Shown: one piece after another, positions 36,544 through 44,801 of the stretch | Layout of the letters: every line of letters starts with the position of its first letter | Position numbering within the stretch: the stretch's first letter is position 1 | NCBI GenBank assembly: GCA_964431545.1 | Contig: CAYSLC010000001.1 | Location: 59,482 to 123,481 of the forward strand | Length of the DNA stretch: 64,000 bases | Direction: 5' to 3' | Source: CAYSLC01 sp964431545 | GTDB taxonomy: Bacteria; Desulfobacterota; Desulfobacteria; Desulfobacterales; JAABSP01 | The notes under the pieces: generated by a model | The model's input: only the letters and a program-made list of their open reading frames with translations | Database searches by the model: none | What the model was told of the DNA's origin: nothing | Program-made: the position numbers and the translations under genes

Positions 36544-38181
36544 TCACGAATCTTCTTTGCGCGAATCTGTGATCCCGTCGATCTCTTCCCCGGCGGTGTC
36601 GATGGTCTCCGGTTCGGAACCCGCACCGGCCGCGGCATCGGACGGATCGGCCTCCTCCCCGTCCTCGTCTTCCTCGGCCCCGTCGTCTTCCGGCGCCGTG
36701 TCGATCTCCCGGCCGGCTTCCGCCACCGGTTCCGTCCCGGCGTCGGTCTCCTTTTCGGCGTCCGCCTCTGTCGGCGATTCGGAGTCCTCGTCCGTCCCGG
36801 CCCGATCTTCCACCCCGGCCTCCGGTTCCTCGTCGGTTCCGGCCTCGGTCTCGGTCTGGTCTTCGAATGCCTCGTCCGTATCGCCTTCGGCTTCCGTCTC
36901 GGCCTCCTCTTCCTCTTCTTCGGCCTCCTCTTCGAAAGCCTCCTCGTTTATCACATAATCCTGCGCAATTTCAATAAGATTTTCCGCGTCTTCCTCGTCC
37001 AGCCCCCGGACTTGGGTCAGGTCCTCCACCGAGGCCTTGCTCACCTCCTCGGCCGAGAAAAAGCCCTTCTCGTAGAGGGCGTCCGCCAGACCGATGCTCA
37101 CGTCGGGCAGGGCCATCAAGGAGTTGTATCCCTGCTGCATGGCCTCGTTGTAGCTCGACTCGCTCTTGACATCGAGGCGCCATCGGGTCAGTTTGGACGC
37201 GAGCCTCACGTTCTGTCCCCGCTTGCCGATGGCCACCGAGAGGAACTCGTCGGGAACGATCACCTCCATGGAGCGGTTCTCCTCGTCGATGATCACCCGG
37301 GCGATCTCGGCCGGGGCCAGGGCGTTGCAGACGAACTTGGCGGGGTCGACGTGCCAGGGGATGATGTCGATCTTTTCCCCCCGGAGTTCCTGGACCACGT
37401 TCTGGACCCGGGAGCCCTTCATCCCCACGCAGGCCCCCACCGGGTCGATGTCCGAGTCGCTGGAGGCCACCGCGATCTTGGCCCGGCTGCCGGGCTCCCG
37501 GACGGCCCCCACAATGGTGACGATGCCTTCGCTGATTTCGGGCACTTCGGTCTTGAAGAGGCTGATCAGGAAGCTGGGATGGCTCCTGGAGAGGATCACC
37601 TGGGGCCCACGGCTTTCATGGTGGACGTCGAGGATGTAGGCCCGGACCCGATCCCCCCGCCGGTAGACCTCCCGGGGGACCTGTTCCCGCTCCGGCAGCC
37701 CCCCCTCGGTCTGGCCGAGGTTGACGATGATGCTCCCCCGCTCGATCCGCTGGACGATGCCGTTGATGATCTCCCCTTTGCGATCGATGAACGTGGAGTA
37801 GACCGCGTCCCTCTCCGCGTCCTTCATCTTCTGGATGATGACCTGTTTGGCCGACTGGGCGGCGATCCTGCCGAAGGCGCCGGTATCCATCTTGATGCCG
37901 AGGCTGTCGCCCACCTCGCATTCGGGATCGAGGGCCTTGCCCTCGGTCACGGTGAACTCGACCTCGGGATCGGTGACCTCCTCCACCACCTCCTTGAACT
38001 GGAAGACCTCGATCTCGCCCACCTCGTCGTTGTACTGGACCTCGATGTCGATCCGGTTTCCGTATTTCTTCCTGGCGGCCGATTTCAGGGCCTCTTCCAG
38101 TGCCCGGATCAGGACCTCGCTGTCGATGCCCTTGTCCCGGCTCACCTGATCGATGATCCGCTTTATATCCGATATGAACAT
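36544..38181 (-). CDS. nusA: Transcription termination/antitermination factor NusA
   Basis: A 545-residue protein. It has the NusA N-terminal domain, S1 domain (GEIINGIVQRIERGSIIVNLG), two KH domains (GACVGMKGSRVQNVVQEL and GKRGQNVRLASKL), and one helix-hairpin-helix repeat near 365-410. The last 125 residues are extremely acidic low complexity (EEEAEEEEEEAETEAEG and onwards), unlike the compact C-terminus of most NusA proteins. It controls pausing, termination and antitermination. It starts 2 bases after the rimP stop. Confidence 0.96.
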   Translation of the reverse strand: MFISDIKRIIDQVSRDKGIDSEVLIRALEEALKSAARKKYGNRIDIEVQYNDEVGEIEVFQFKEVVEEVTDPEVEFTVTEGKALDPECEVGDSLGIKMDTGAFGRIAAQSAKQVIIQKMKDAERDAVYSTFIDRKGEIINGIVQRIERGSIIVNLGQTEGGLPEREQVPREVYRRGDRVRAYILDVHHESRGPQVILSRSHPSFLISLFKTEVPEISEGIVTIVGAVREPGSRAKIAVASSDSDIDPVGACVGMKGSRVQNVVQELRGEKIDIIPWHVDPAKFVCNALAPAEIARVIIDEENRSMEVIVPDEFLSVAIGKRGQNVRLASKLTRWRLDVKSESSYNEAMQQGYNSLMALPDVSIGLADALYEKGFFSAEEVSKASVEDLTQVRGLDEEDAENLIEIAQDYVINEEAFEEEAEEEEEEAETEAEGDTDEAFEDQTETEAGTDEEPEAGVEDRAGTDEDSESPTEADAEKETDAGTEPVAEAGREIDTAPEDDGAEEDEDGEEADPSDAAAGAGSEPETIDTAGEEIDGITDSRKEDS

Positions 38182-38183
38182 GG

Positions 38184-38753
38184 TCAGTGCTCTCCATTAA
38201 GATTGACAAGCCGTGCCCGGAGGATGTCGTCCAGGGGAAAGGCCCGGATCTCCTCGCCGGTCTTCAGGCGGACCCGGCCGTCCCGGTACCCCAGGAGTTC
38301 CCCCTGGAAATTCCGCCGCCCGTCGATGGGCTCCGCCAAACGGAGCTTGGCCCGGCGGCCCGAGAACCGGTCGAAGTCGGCGGGCCGGCCCAGGGGCCTC
38401 TCCGGCCCGGGGGAGGAGACCTCCAGATGGTAGGCGCCGCTCTCCTCCAGGTGAACGTCCAGGAGGTCGCCGAGCTGCCGGCTGACATCGACGCAGTCGT
38501 CGAGCGTCACGCCGCCGGGTCTGTCGATGTACAACCGGAGGATCCGTCCCCTCGGCTCCCGGTTGAACTCCACGTGGACCAGTTCCATGCCCTCCGCTTC
38601 GCACAGGGTCTCCGCAAGGTCGAAGACCAGGGCCACGATCCGGCGCTGGACCTCCGGCGTGATCGGCTGGCTCGCCTGGGTCTCCGGATCGGGCCGACTC
38701 CGTTTCGACCCCTTTTTCTTTCGCTTGCCGGCGCTCATGGGCGCGATGTCCAT
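38184..38753 (-). CDS. rimP: Ribosome maturation factor RimP
   Basis: A 189-residue protein whose core (LCEAEGMELVHVEF, RILRLYIDRPGGVTLDDCVDVSR, YHLEVSSPGPERPL) matches RimP, which is needed for 30S maturation. A basic N-terminal extension (GKRKKKGSKRSR) of about 35 residues makes it longer than the usual 150. Starting at the second Met (MSAGKRKKKG) is also possible. It is the first gene of the rimP-nusA-infB operon. No convincing promoter is visible between the terminator at 38.77 kb and this start. Confidence 0.93.
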   Translation of the reverse strand: MDIAPMSAGKRKKKGSKRSRPDPETQASQPITPEVQRRIVALVFDLAETLCEAEGMELVHVEFNREPRGRILRLYIDRPGGVTLDDCVDVSRQLGDLLDVHLEESGAYHLEVSSPGPERPLGRPADFDRFSGRRAKLRLAEPIDGRRNFQGELLGYRDGRVRLKTGEEIRAFPLDDILRARLVNLNGEH

Positions 38754-38761
38754 CCCCCATA

Positions 38762-38792
38762 AAAATAAAAAAACGGGCTTTCCGCCCGTTTT
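38762..38792 (-). terminator. Intrinsic terminator after tRNA-Gly
   Basis: A perfect 8-base stem, AAACGGGC (38771-38778) and GCCCGTTT (38784-38791), with a 5-base loop. On the minus strand it runs into TTTTTTTATTTTT. It would stop transcription coming from the tRNA gene just before rimP. Confidence 0.8.
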
Positions 38793-38947
38793 CCGCTTCC
38801 TCGCTCCGTAAACCTTTTATGTCTTCGAATGGAAGATCTCTATCCGTTCATGAGGGTTACCCCTATCAAAAAAGTTACCGACCACACAGCATCATAAAAG
38901 GTCTACTCCGAAAGCTGCCCCAAAAACAGGCGGACTTTGGTACAATT

Positions 38948-39023
38948 TGGAGCGGGCAACGAGACTCGAACTCGCGACACCAAGCTTGGGAAGCTTGTAC
39001 TCTACCAACTGAGCTATGCCCGC
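38948..39023 (-). tRNA. tRNA-Gly (anticodon CCC)
   Basis: A complete 76-base cloverleaf on the minus strand. The acceptor stem is GCGGGCA/TGCCCGC, the D stem GCTC/GAGT, the anticodon stem CAAGC/GCTTG with loop TTCCCAA (anticodon CCC, reading GGG), and the T arm GCGAG-TTCGAGT-CTCGT. The 3' TCCA is encoded. The promoter lies directly upstream. Confidence 0.95.
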
Positions 39024-39035
39024 TCTAAGAAGGAA

Positions 39036-39064
39036 GATATAAGCCAAATCGGAAAACTTGTCAA
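39036..39064 (-). promoter_or_regulatory. Sigma70 promoter of tRNA-Gly
   Basis: On the minus strand: TTGACA (39059-39064), a 17-base spacer and TATATC (39036-39041), 13 bases before the mature tRNA 5' end. Confidence 0.8.
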
Positions 39065-39122
39065 CACCTTCTTTCGGGGAGGTCCGAAATTTCCAGGAGG
39101 CCCTCTCGGCCGGCCACCCGTC

Positions 39123-39329
39123 TCACCGGGCCGCCACGTAGACCAGGATCATGAACAGGGCGCCCATGGCCGCGGCAAAATATCCGCCGTATTGGTCGTA
39201 GGCCAGGGCCGTGAAGAATCCCAGCCCGATGATCGCCGCCCCCATGATCAGCCCGATCACGAAGGCGGGGGTGATCTTCTTTTTTCCGAACAGGCCGTCA
39301 GTCACCTTTGGTCGTTTCCGTTTTGCCAT
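39123..39329 (-). CDS. Small two-TM membrane protein
   Basis: A 68-residue protein with a basic N-terminus (MAKRKRPKV) and two hydrophobic helices at about 22-42 and 47-67. It overlaps the next upstream gene by 28 bases, so the three small membrane-protein genes here form one unit. No family is recognised. A basic-in topology is predicted. Function unknown. Confidence 0.65.
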   Translation of the reverse strand: MAKRKRPKVTDGLFGKKKITPAFVIGLIMGAAIIGLGFFTALAYDQYGGYFAAAMGALFMILVYVAAR

Positions 39330-39664
39330 TCATTCCCCCACTCCGCCCGATTTCGGGCCGTTTCCTGCGTGGCTTGGTGGATCTTGTTCAGGGTGGCGTC
39401 GATGGAGGCCAGCGATGACTTGATGTCGTTCAACTGGCCGATGATGGAGTCCTCGTCGTCCGGGATCTGGGTGGGCCGGTCGTGGGAAGTGCCGATCTGT
39501 TTGGAGATGTCGTCCAGACGGATCCCCAGGGTGATGATAAGATAGAGGAGCAGGAGGTAGGCGAAGTGGTCCTCCCGCCAGTGGAGAAAGAACCGGCCCG
39601 CCACGAGGATCAGCAGAAAGACGACGCTGGTGACGAAGTAGGGATGGGTGGAGATCCGGTTCAT
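39302..39664 (-). CDS. Small membrane-anchored coiled protein
   Basis: A 120-residue protein with two hydrophobic segments (about 11-27 and 34-49) followed by a hydrophilic, probably coiled-coil part (IIGQLNDIKSSLASIDATLNKIHQATQE). It is the middle gene of the three-gene membrane set and overlaps the following gene. No recognised family. The coil suggests oligomerisation or contact with a partner (inference). Confidence 0.6.
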   Translation of the reverse strand: MNRISTHPYFVTSVVFLLILVAGRFFLHWREDHFAYLLLLYLIITLGIRLDDISKQIGTSHDRPTQIPDDEDSIIGQLNDIKSSLASIDATLNKIHQATQETARNRAEWGNEWQNGNDQR

Positions 39665-39677
39665 GGCTGCCTGGGGG

Positions 39678-40199
39678 TCACCTGAAGAGATGGTTGACGG
39701 CGAAGGTCTCGAACTCCTCGGTATTGGGGCGGTAGGCCACCATGGCCAGGGCCGAGAGGAGGATGAAGATGTAAAGGGTATTGAAACCGCCCCCTAGAAG
39801 GAACAGGACCAGCCCATAGACGCCGATGCTCTCGGCGATGGCCAGCGTCACCATCACGGTGGTCATGTACCGCGCCATGAAGACCCGTTTGTCGATGAGG
39901 GGCCGGGGTTCCTTGCTCCGGGAATCGCGGCGGCCGGATCCCGGGGCCGTCATGGCCCGACGGATGGAATGGATCACCAGGAGTTCGGCCACGGAGACGC
40001 CGAGAAGGATGTTGCGCAGGGTGGTGAGGGAGAATCCAACCGTGATTCCCGAACGCAGGGAGTCCTCCAACAGGTGGCAGATGACCACGTAGATCACCAG
40101 GGAACTCAACATGGCGGCCCAGATGATCCAGAGGGACAGAAACTGCCTGTCCAGCTCCTGTCGGTCGCCGCGCCTATCATTGTCCCGTGGGTCCTTCAT
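39678..40199 (-). CDS. Four-TM membrane protein of unknown function
   Basis: A 173-residue protein. Starting at ATG 40199, with AGGAGAAGGG just upstream, gives MKDPRDNDRRGDRQEL, a charged head, then four hydrophobic helices (about 24-43, 60-78, 111-131, 137-156). The third helix reads AIAESIGVYGLVLFLLG, which resembles the carboxylate-bearing helix of rotary ATPase c subunits, although the overall fold does not match. It is the first gene of the small membrane-protein set. Confidence 0.6.
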   Translation of the reverse strand: MKDPRDNDRRGDRQELDRQFLSLWIIWAAMLSSLVIYVVICHLLEDSLRSGITVGFSLTTLRNILLGVSVAELLVIHSIRRAMTAPGSGRRDSRSKEPRPLIDKRVFMARYMTTVMVTLAIAESIGVYGLVLFLLGGGFNTLYIFILLSALAMVAYRPNTEEFETFAVNHLFR

Positions 40200-40357
40200 G
40201 CCCTTCTCCTGCCGGGGTCTTTGCCGAAAGGGCCATCCTATAGGAAAGATCGCGGGGGGGTCAATCCTAAAATGCTCCCGGATTTCATGGGATTCCCCTT
40301 CCGCTCTCCCTACCGGACGCCAAAGACGGTTTCCGGCCTTCCGAAGCCGGTTTTCCA

Positions 40358-40384
40358 TTGACGGCGGCCGCCGCCGGGTATAGG
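40358..40384 (+). promoter_or_regulatory. Possible promoter for radical SAM gene
   Basis: TTGACG (40358-40363), a short 15-base GC-rich spacer and TATAGG (40379-40384) lie 33 bases before the ATG at 40417. The spacing is below optimum. The rest of the 217-base divergent region shows no other clear signal. Confidence 0.35.
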
Positions 40385-40416
40385 GAAAGGATCCACAGCG
40401 TTCGGAAAAAACGTCC

Positions 40417-42048
40417 ATGACGGAAGTCCTCCTCATCCAGCCCCCGATCCGGGATTTTTACATGACCGCCAAGCGGACCCTCCCCTATGGCCTGGCCGCG
40501 GTCGCGGCGGCCCTGATGCGGGAGGGGGTCTCCGTTTCGATCCTAGACGGGCTGGCCACCCGCAAGCGCCGAACGCTCCCTTTCCCCCCGGAGATGGCGT
40601 TTCTGAAAACCCACTACGGAACCCCGGACCGGTCGCCGTTCGCACTCTTCGGGGGATTCAGCCATTTCGGCCTGAGTTTCGAACACCTGGGCCGGTCGGC
40701 CCGGGCCTCGGGCGCGGTTCTTGTGGGGATCTCCTCCCTCTTCACCGCCTACGCGGGGGAGGCGGCGCTGGCCGCCGAGGCCGTGAAGCGCCACCACCCG
40801 GACTGCCGGGTGGTCCTGGGGGGCCACCATCCCACGGTCCTGCCGGAGGCGGCCATGGCCTGCGACGCCGTGGACTACGTCCTCCGGGGGGAGGGGGAGG
40901 TCTCCCTGCCAGCCCTCGCGGCGTCGGTCCGGGAGGGGAGGGTCCCTTGGGAGGTGCCGGGCATTGTCCATCGGAAGCCCGAAGGCGGGCTCCGGATCAC
41001 CCCGCCCGCCTTCATGGAGCGGCTGGAGGATCACCCCTTTCCGAACCTCGACCTGATTTCCAGGAGATTCTACCGGCGGAAGCAGGGGGGGAGCGCGGTG
41101 GTGGTGGCCAGCCGGGGGTGCCCGATGAAATGCAGCTATTGCGCCCTCGGGGAGTTCCCGGTGCCGTACCGGAGACGAGGCGTCCCCGCCGTGCTTTCGG
41201 AGATCGAACACGCGGTGGTGCGGCATGGGGCGGGATTTATCGACTTCGAGGACGAAAACCTCTCCCTGGACCGCCGGTGGTTCCTCGATCTCCTGTCCGG
41301 GATCGCGGAACGGTTCCGACCCGGTCCGCCCGAACTCCGGGCCATGAACGGCCTCTTTCCCCCCACCTTGGACGCGCCGGTGGTGACCGCCATGAAGGCG
41401 GCGGGATTCCGGGCACTCAACCTTTCCCTGGGGACCTTCCATCCCGGTCAACTGGGGCGGTTCAACCGGCCGGACGTCCGGGAGGGGCTCCTTGGTGCCC
41501 TCCGTCTGGCCGCCGTTCATGACCTTTCGGCGGTCACCTACATCATCGCCGGCGCCCCCGGTCAGTATGGGGCCGACACCGTGGATGACCTGCTCCACCT
41601 CTCCGCTTTGCCCACGCTCTCCGGCGTCTCCGTCTTCTATCCGGCTCCGGGCAGCGCCGACTACCGGCGATGCCGGGACCGGCGGTTGCTGCCGGGATCG
41701 TTCTCCCTGATGCGGGCCAGCGCCCTGCCCATCTCCGACACCACAACCCGTCTGGAAGCGGCGACCCTGCTGCGGCTGGGAAGGATCCTCAACTTCATGA
41801 AGGAACTCGCCGGCCGGGGACTGCCGATTCCAAGGCCGGCTCCCGTCCCCGTCGGGTCCGTCCTCGATCCCGGGGATCGCCGGGCATCGGGTATGGCCCT
41901 GTTGGGCGGATTCCTCCACGACGGCCGGATCCGCGGCGTGACCCCCGGCGGCGAGGTCTTTGCGCATCCCGTCGCCCCGGAGCTGACCCGACGGTTTCTG
42001 TCCGGCATCGAACCGGACGCCGTGGCGGCGCCCCGGCGTCCGCGGTAG
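40417..42048 (+). CDS. B12-binding-domain radical SAM protein
   Basis: A 543-residue protein. The N-terminal cobalamin-binding type fold (TEVLLIQPPI, then VVLGGHHPTVLPE) is followed by the radical SAM motif GCPMKCSYC near residue 236 and a TIM-barrel region (FIDFEDENLSLDRRW). This architecture is used for methylations, ring changes and lipid or cofactor modification. Substrate cannot be assigned. It stands alone between divergent membrane-protein genes and the converging DUF362 gene, whose stop is only 4 bases away. The lower-axial-ligand DxHxxG motif of B12 binding is not obvious, so cobalamin dependence is unproven. Confidence 0.75.
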   Translation: MTEVLLIQPPIRDFYMTAKRTLPYGLAAVAAALMREGVSVSILDGLATRKRRTLPFPPEMAFLKTHYGTPDRSPFALFGGFSHFGLSFEHLGRSARASGAVLVGISSLFTAYAGEAALAAEAVKRHHPDCRVVLGGHHPTVLPEAAMACDAVDYVLRGEGEVSLPALAASVREGRVPWEVPGIVHRKPEGGLRITPPAFMERLEDHPFPNLDLISRRFYRRKQGGSAVVVASRGCPMKCSYCALGEFPVPYRRRGVPAVLSEIEHAVVRHGAGFIDFEDENLSLDRRWFLDLLSGIAERFRPGPPELRAMNGLFPPTLDAPVVTAMKAAGFRALNLSLGTFHPGQLGRFNRPDVREGLLGALRLAAVHDLSAVTYIIAGAPGQYGADTVDDLLHLSALPTLSGVSVFYPAPGSADYRRCRDRRLLPGSFSLMRASALPISDTTTRLEAATLLRLGRILNFMKELAGRGLPIPRPAPVPVGSVLDPGDRRASGMALLGGFLHDGRIRGVTPGGEVFAHPVAPELTRRFLSGIEPDAVAAPRRPR

Positions 42049-42052
42049 CCCT

Positions 42053-43177
42053 TTAGATCCGGACCAGTTCGTAGGCGCGCGAGCCCAGCCCGAGCTTCTC
42101 CGCGTATTCGAGCTGGATGGGCCATTCCACCTTGGGGTAGAGGGTCTTGAACTTGTCCACGCCGCACTCCTTGCTCGACTCCAGACACGAGCCGGCCAGG
42201 GCCGGCTCTTCGTTGATCAGGTCCACCGCCGCCTGATCGATGGCCACCGGATCGGAGGACGCCACGATCCCGATATCCCGCACAATGGCGGCATCGTTGT
42301 ATCCGTAGCAGTCGCAGGCCGGGGAGACGTTGGTGATGAAGTTGATGAAGAGACTCCGGTCCTCCTTGCCCTTGAGCACCGCCACGGTGTACTCCACCAT
42401 CTTCTCCAGAAAGACCGGCACCGAGGTGTCCCACTGGATCTGGATCGCCTCGTTGGGGCAGATCAGGATGCACTCCCCGCACCCGATGCACGTCTCCTCG
42501 TCGATCCTCGCCTTCTCCTTGCCCTCCCGGGCCTGGGTCAGCGCGATGGCCCCCTGGGAACAGTGGGGAATACAATCCCCGCAGCCGATACACTTTTTGG
42601 CCTTCACCTTGGGGGAGAGGTTGGAGTGCTGGGCCAGCTTCCCCCGCCGGGAGGCGCACCCCATCCCCAGGTTTTTGATGGTCCCTCCGAATCCGGACAG
42701 CTCATGTCCCTTGAAGTGGGCCACGGAGATCAGCGCGTCGGCCTCCACGATCTCGGTGCCGATGTAGGCCGTCTCGATATGCTTGCCCTGGATCGGGATG
42801 GGCTCCTCGGTCCGGCCCCGGAGCCCGTCGGCGATCACCAGGGGCGCCTCCACCACCGCATAGGCGAACCCGTTCTGGATGGCCGTGGTCAGATGGGTCG
42901 GGGTGTCGCTCCGGGTGCCGGCGTAGAGGGTGTTGGCGTCGGTGAGAAAGGGGATGCCCCCGGCGGCCTTGATCCGCTCCACCACCCGCCGGACGTAGAT
43001 CGGCCGGATGAAGGCGGTGTTCCCGGCCTCCCCGAAGTGAAGCTTCACCGCCACCAGATCCCGTTTTTTGAACCGGCGGCCCATCTCCGCCGCTTCCAGA
43101 AGCCGTGAAAGCTTCACCAGAAGATTCTCCTTGGGGGTGGTTCTCAGATCCATGAAATAGACATTGGGCTTCATCAT
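42053..43177 (-). CDS. DUF362-domain iron-sulfur protein
   Basis: A 374-residue protein. The DUF362 core (VAVKLHFGEAGNTAFIRP, and the later FKGHELSGFGGTIKNLGMG) surrounds a two-[4Fe-4S] ferredoxin insert at about 189-236 (CIGCGDCIPHC, CIGCGECILICP). The family is common in anaerobes and is proposed to handle electron transfer or an unknown redox reaction. The ATG at 43177 follows AAGGAGAAGG directly. The upstream reading is unsupported. Confidence 0.85.
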   Translation of the reverse strand: MMKPNVYFMDLRTTPKENLLVKLSRLLEAAEMGRRFKKRDLVAVKLHFGEAGNTAFIRPIYVRRVVERIKAAGGIPFLTDANTLYAGTRSDTPTHLTTAIQNGFAYAVVEAPLVIADGLRGRTEEPIPIQGKHIETAYIGTEIVEADALISVAHFKGHELSGFGGTIKNLGMGCASRRGKLAQHSNLSPKVKAKKCIGCGDCIPHCSQGAIALTQAREGKEKARIDEETCIGCGECILICPNEAIQIQWDTSVPVFLEKMVEYTVAVLKGKEDRSLFINFITNVSPACDCYGYNDAAIVRDIGIVASSDPVAIDQAAVDLINEEPALAGSCLESSKECGVDKFKTLYPKVEWPIQLEYAEKLGLGSRAYELVRI

Positions 43178-43240
43178 CCTTCTCCTTACATGATTATGTG
43201 GGGGCTGAAACAAAATCGGATCATTGCGGCCGAGTCGGAA

Positions 43241-43269
43241 ACCCTACGGGGGCAAGGAGATCTTGTCAA
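43241..43269 (-). promoter_or_regulatory. Likely sigma70 promoter of DUF362 gene
   Basis: Minus strand: TTGACA (43264-43269), 17-base spacer, TAGGGT (43241-43246). The -35 is perfect and the -10 is weak. The leader is about 60 bases. Confidence 0.5.
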
Positions 43270-43394
43270 GGCCCGATCGGACGGAGTCGCCGCACCCGTC
43301 CGGGTCCTACGGACTGCACGGTCGGTTTACCGTGAGAACGAAAGGGATATGGAGTCTTTCCTCGCCTCAAGTTAGGGGATGACCCCATATACAT

Positions 43395-43484
43395 CCCGCG
43401 GTCTCCGCGGGTATGATGAATCTACATTTGGAAAGGGAAAGGGTTGAACCGTAACTTCGAACCCGAAGGTTGGAGGCTCCAACC
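43395..43484 (+). promoter_or_regulatory. Two perfect inverted repeats in leader of 45-aa gene
   Basis: CCCGCGG-TCT-CCGCGGG at 43395-43411 is followed at once by TATGAT (43412-43417), a possible -10. GGTTGGAG-G-CTCCAACC lies at 43468-43484, 20 bases before the ribosome site. They may be an operator plus a leader hairpin that controls translation. No good -35 is found. The gap from 43178 to 43511 is otherwise explained only by the divergent DUF362 promoter. Confidence 0.5.
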
Positions 43485-43511
43485 GAAACAGAAAAATAGG
43501 AGGACCGAAAA

Positions 43512-43649
43512 ATGGCTGAAGAAAGAGACAGAGTCAAGGAAGGCAAGGATGAGCGTCAGGAAGAAATGGACAAGAAGGATGTGAAAGAGGTCCATGAATA
43601 TCCGGAAGCCGAAGGGGATACCAAGAAGGACGTACCCCCCGGCACCTGA
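43512..43649 (+). CDS. 45-aa highly charged protein
   Basis: A short gene with a clear AGGAGG 8 bases before the ATG and a strong terminator after it. The product begins MAEERDRVKEGKDERQEEMD and ends KKDVPPGT. It is almost entirely Glu, Asp, Lys and Arg, with no hydrophobic core, so it is probably disordered. Stress-related hydrophilic proteins of this size exist, but I cannot name a family. A monocistronic unit with a structured leader argues that it is a real, regulated gene. Confidence 0.7.
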   Translation: MAEERDRVKEGKDERQEEMDKKDVKEVHEYPEAEGDTKKDVPPGT

Positions 43650-43682
43650 TGGTCCCTGGCGCGGGACGCGCCATCCATACAA

Positions 43683-43720
43683 AAAAAAAGAGGAGGGGAA
43701 ATTTCCCCTCCTCTTTTTTT
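43683..43720. terminator. Bidirectional terminator (38-base perfect palindrome)
   Basis: A run of A, then GAGGAGGGGAAA paired with TTTCCCCTCCTC and a run of T. Arms of 19 bases meet at 43701/43702. Only the central few bases can form the loop. It ends the 45-aa gene and works in both directions. Confidence 0.88.
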
Positions 43721-43736
43721 ATGGCGGAATTGAAAA

Positions 43737-43765
43737 TTGAAGTCCGGCAAGGAATCGTGTAGGAT
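43737..43765 (+). promoter_or_regulatory. Possible promoter of formamidase-like gene
   Basis: TTGAAG (43737-43742), 17-base spacer, TAGGAT (43760-43765), 53 bases before the ATG at 43819. Confidence 0.45.
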
Positions 43766-43818
43766 CCCTCGATACAGATTCGATCTCTTCAAGATAGCGA
43801 CTTCCAGCGGAGTCTCCC

Positions 43819-44766
43819 ATGAAGATCACACCCGATTACACGATCCACAAGGATAGCCGCCACTACGGCTGGGACAACTCTCTCAGGCCCGCGTTGACCG
43901 TGGCCCCCGGAGACGTGGTGAGTTTCGAGGTCCCCGACGCCTCCGGGGGGCAGTTTTCACGGGCGTCCGAGGTCCGGGACATCGCCCGCCTCGATTTTTT
44001 CAGCGTCAACCCGGTCACCGGCCCGGTCCGGGTGGATGGGGCCGAACCCGGCGACGCCCTGAAGATCACGCTTCTGGAGTTCGCCCTGGCCGACTGGGGA
44101 TGGACCGCCATTCTTCCCGGCTTCGGGCTGCTGGCGGACGACTTCCCGGAACCGGCCCTGCACATCTGGCGGTTCGCCCCCGAGATCGGGGCACTGGCCG
44201 AATACGGGCCCGGCGGACGGGTCCCCATCCGGCCTTTCCCCGGAACCATCGGCCTGGCGCCCGCCGCCGCCGGTCTCCACGAGGTGATCTGTCCCCGCCG
44301 GGTCGGGGGGAACCTGGACACCCGGGACCTCACCCAGGGGACGGTCCTTTATCTGCCGGTGGAGGTGGACGGCGCCCTGCTCTCCATCGGGGACGGCCAC
44401 GCGGCCCAGGGGGACGGCGAGGTCTGCGGCACGGCCATCGAGAGCCCCTTCCGCCTGACGGTGAAGCTGGAGCTGGAGAAGGGGGCGGCCCCGCCCTTTC
44501 CGCGGTTCGTCACCGACAGACCGGTCACCCGCCACATCGACGGGCACGGCTACGAGGTCACCACCGGCGTGGGGCCGGACCTCATGGCCTCGGCCCGGGC
44601 GGCGGTGGCGGCCATGATCGACCGGCTCGCCGCCCGCCACAGGATGTCTCCCCCCGAGGCGTACATGCTCTGCAGTGTCTGCGCCGATCTGCGCATCACC
44701 GAGATCGTGGACGCGCCCCACTGGGTGGTGGGCTGCTACTTTCCGCTGGCGGTCTTCGCCGGCTGA
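43819..44766 (+). CDS. Acetamidase/formamidase family protein
   Basis: A 315-residue beta-strand-rich enzyme. GGNLDTRDLTQGTVLYLPVE and LLSIGDGHAAQGDGEVCGT are the FmdA/AmdA signature, supplying metal- and substrate-binding His and Asp. It hydrolyses formamide or acetamide to ammonia and the acid; the shorter length (about 310 against 400 residues) is typical of the bacterial acetamidase subgroup. It is monocistronic, convergent with the FAH-family gene. A GCGCCCG/CGGGCG hairpin without a T tract lies between them (44781-44797). Confidence 0.85.
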   Translation: MKITPDYTIHKDSRHYGWDNSLRPALTVAPGDVVSFEVPDASGGQFSRASEVRDIARLDFFSVNPVTGPVRVDGAEPGDALKITLLEFALADWGWTAILPGFGLLADDFPEPALHIWRFAPEIGALAEYGPGGRVPIRPFPGTIGLAPAAAGLHEVICPRRVGGNLDTRDLTQGTVLYLPVEVDGALLSIGDGHAAQGDGEVCGTAIESPFRLTVKLELEKGAAPPFPRFVTDRPVTRHIDGHGYEVTTGVGPDLMASARAAVAAMIDRLAARHRMSPPEAYMLCSVCADLRITEIVDAPHWVVGCYFPLAVFAG

Positions 44767-44801
44767 TCAAGGGGAGGACGGCGCCCGTTTCCGGGCGGAA
44801 C

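Noticed and set aside
33278..36958. 1226-codon open frame on the plus strand opposite infB and the end of nusA
   Set aside because: It mirrors the GC-rich codon pattern of infB, has no ribosome site or recognisable domain, and its product is Gly/Leu/Arg low complexity. infB and nusA are unambiguous on the other strand.
39678..40199. ATP synthase c-subunit homolog
   Set aside because: Only one helix resembles the c-subunit carboxylate helix; four helices and the charged head do not match a two-helix proteolipid.
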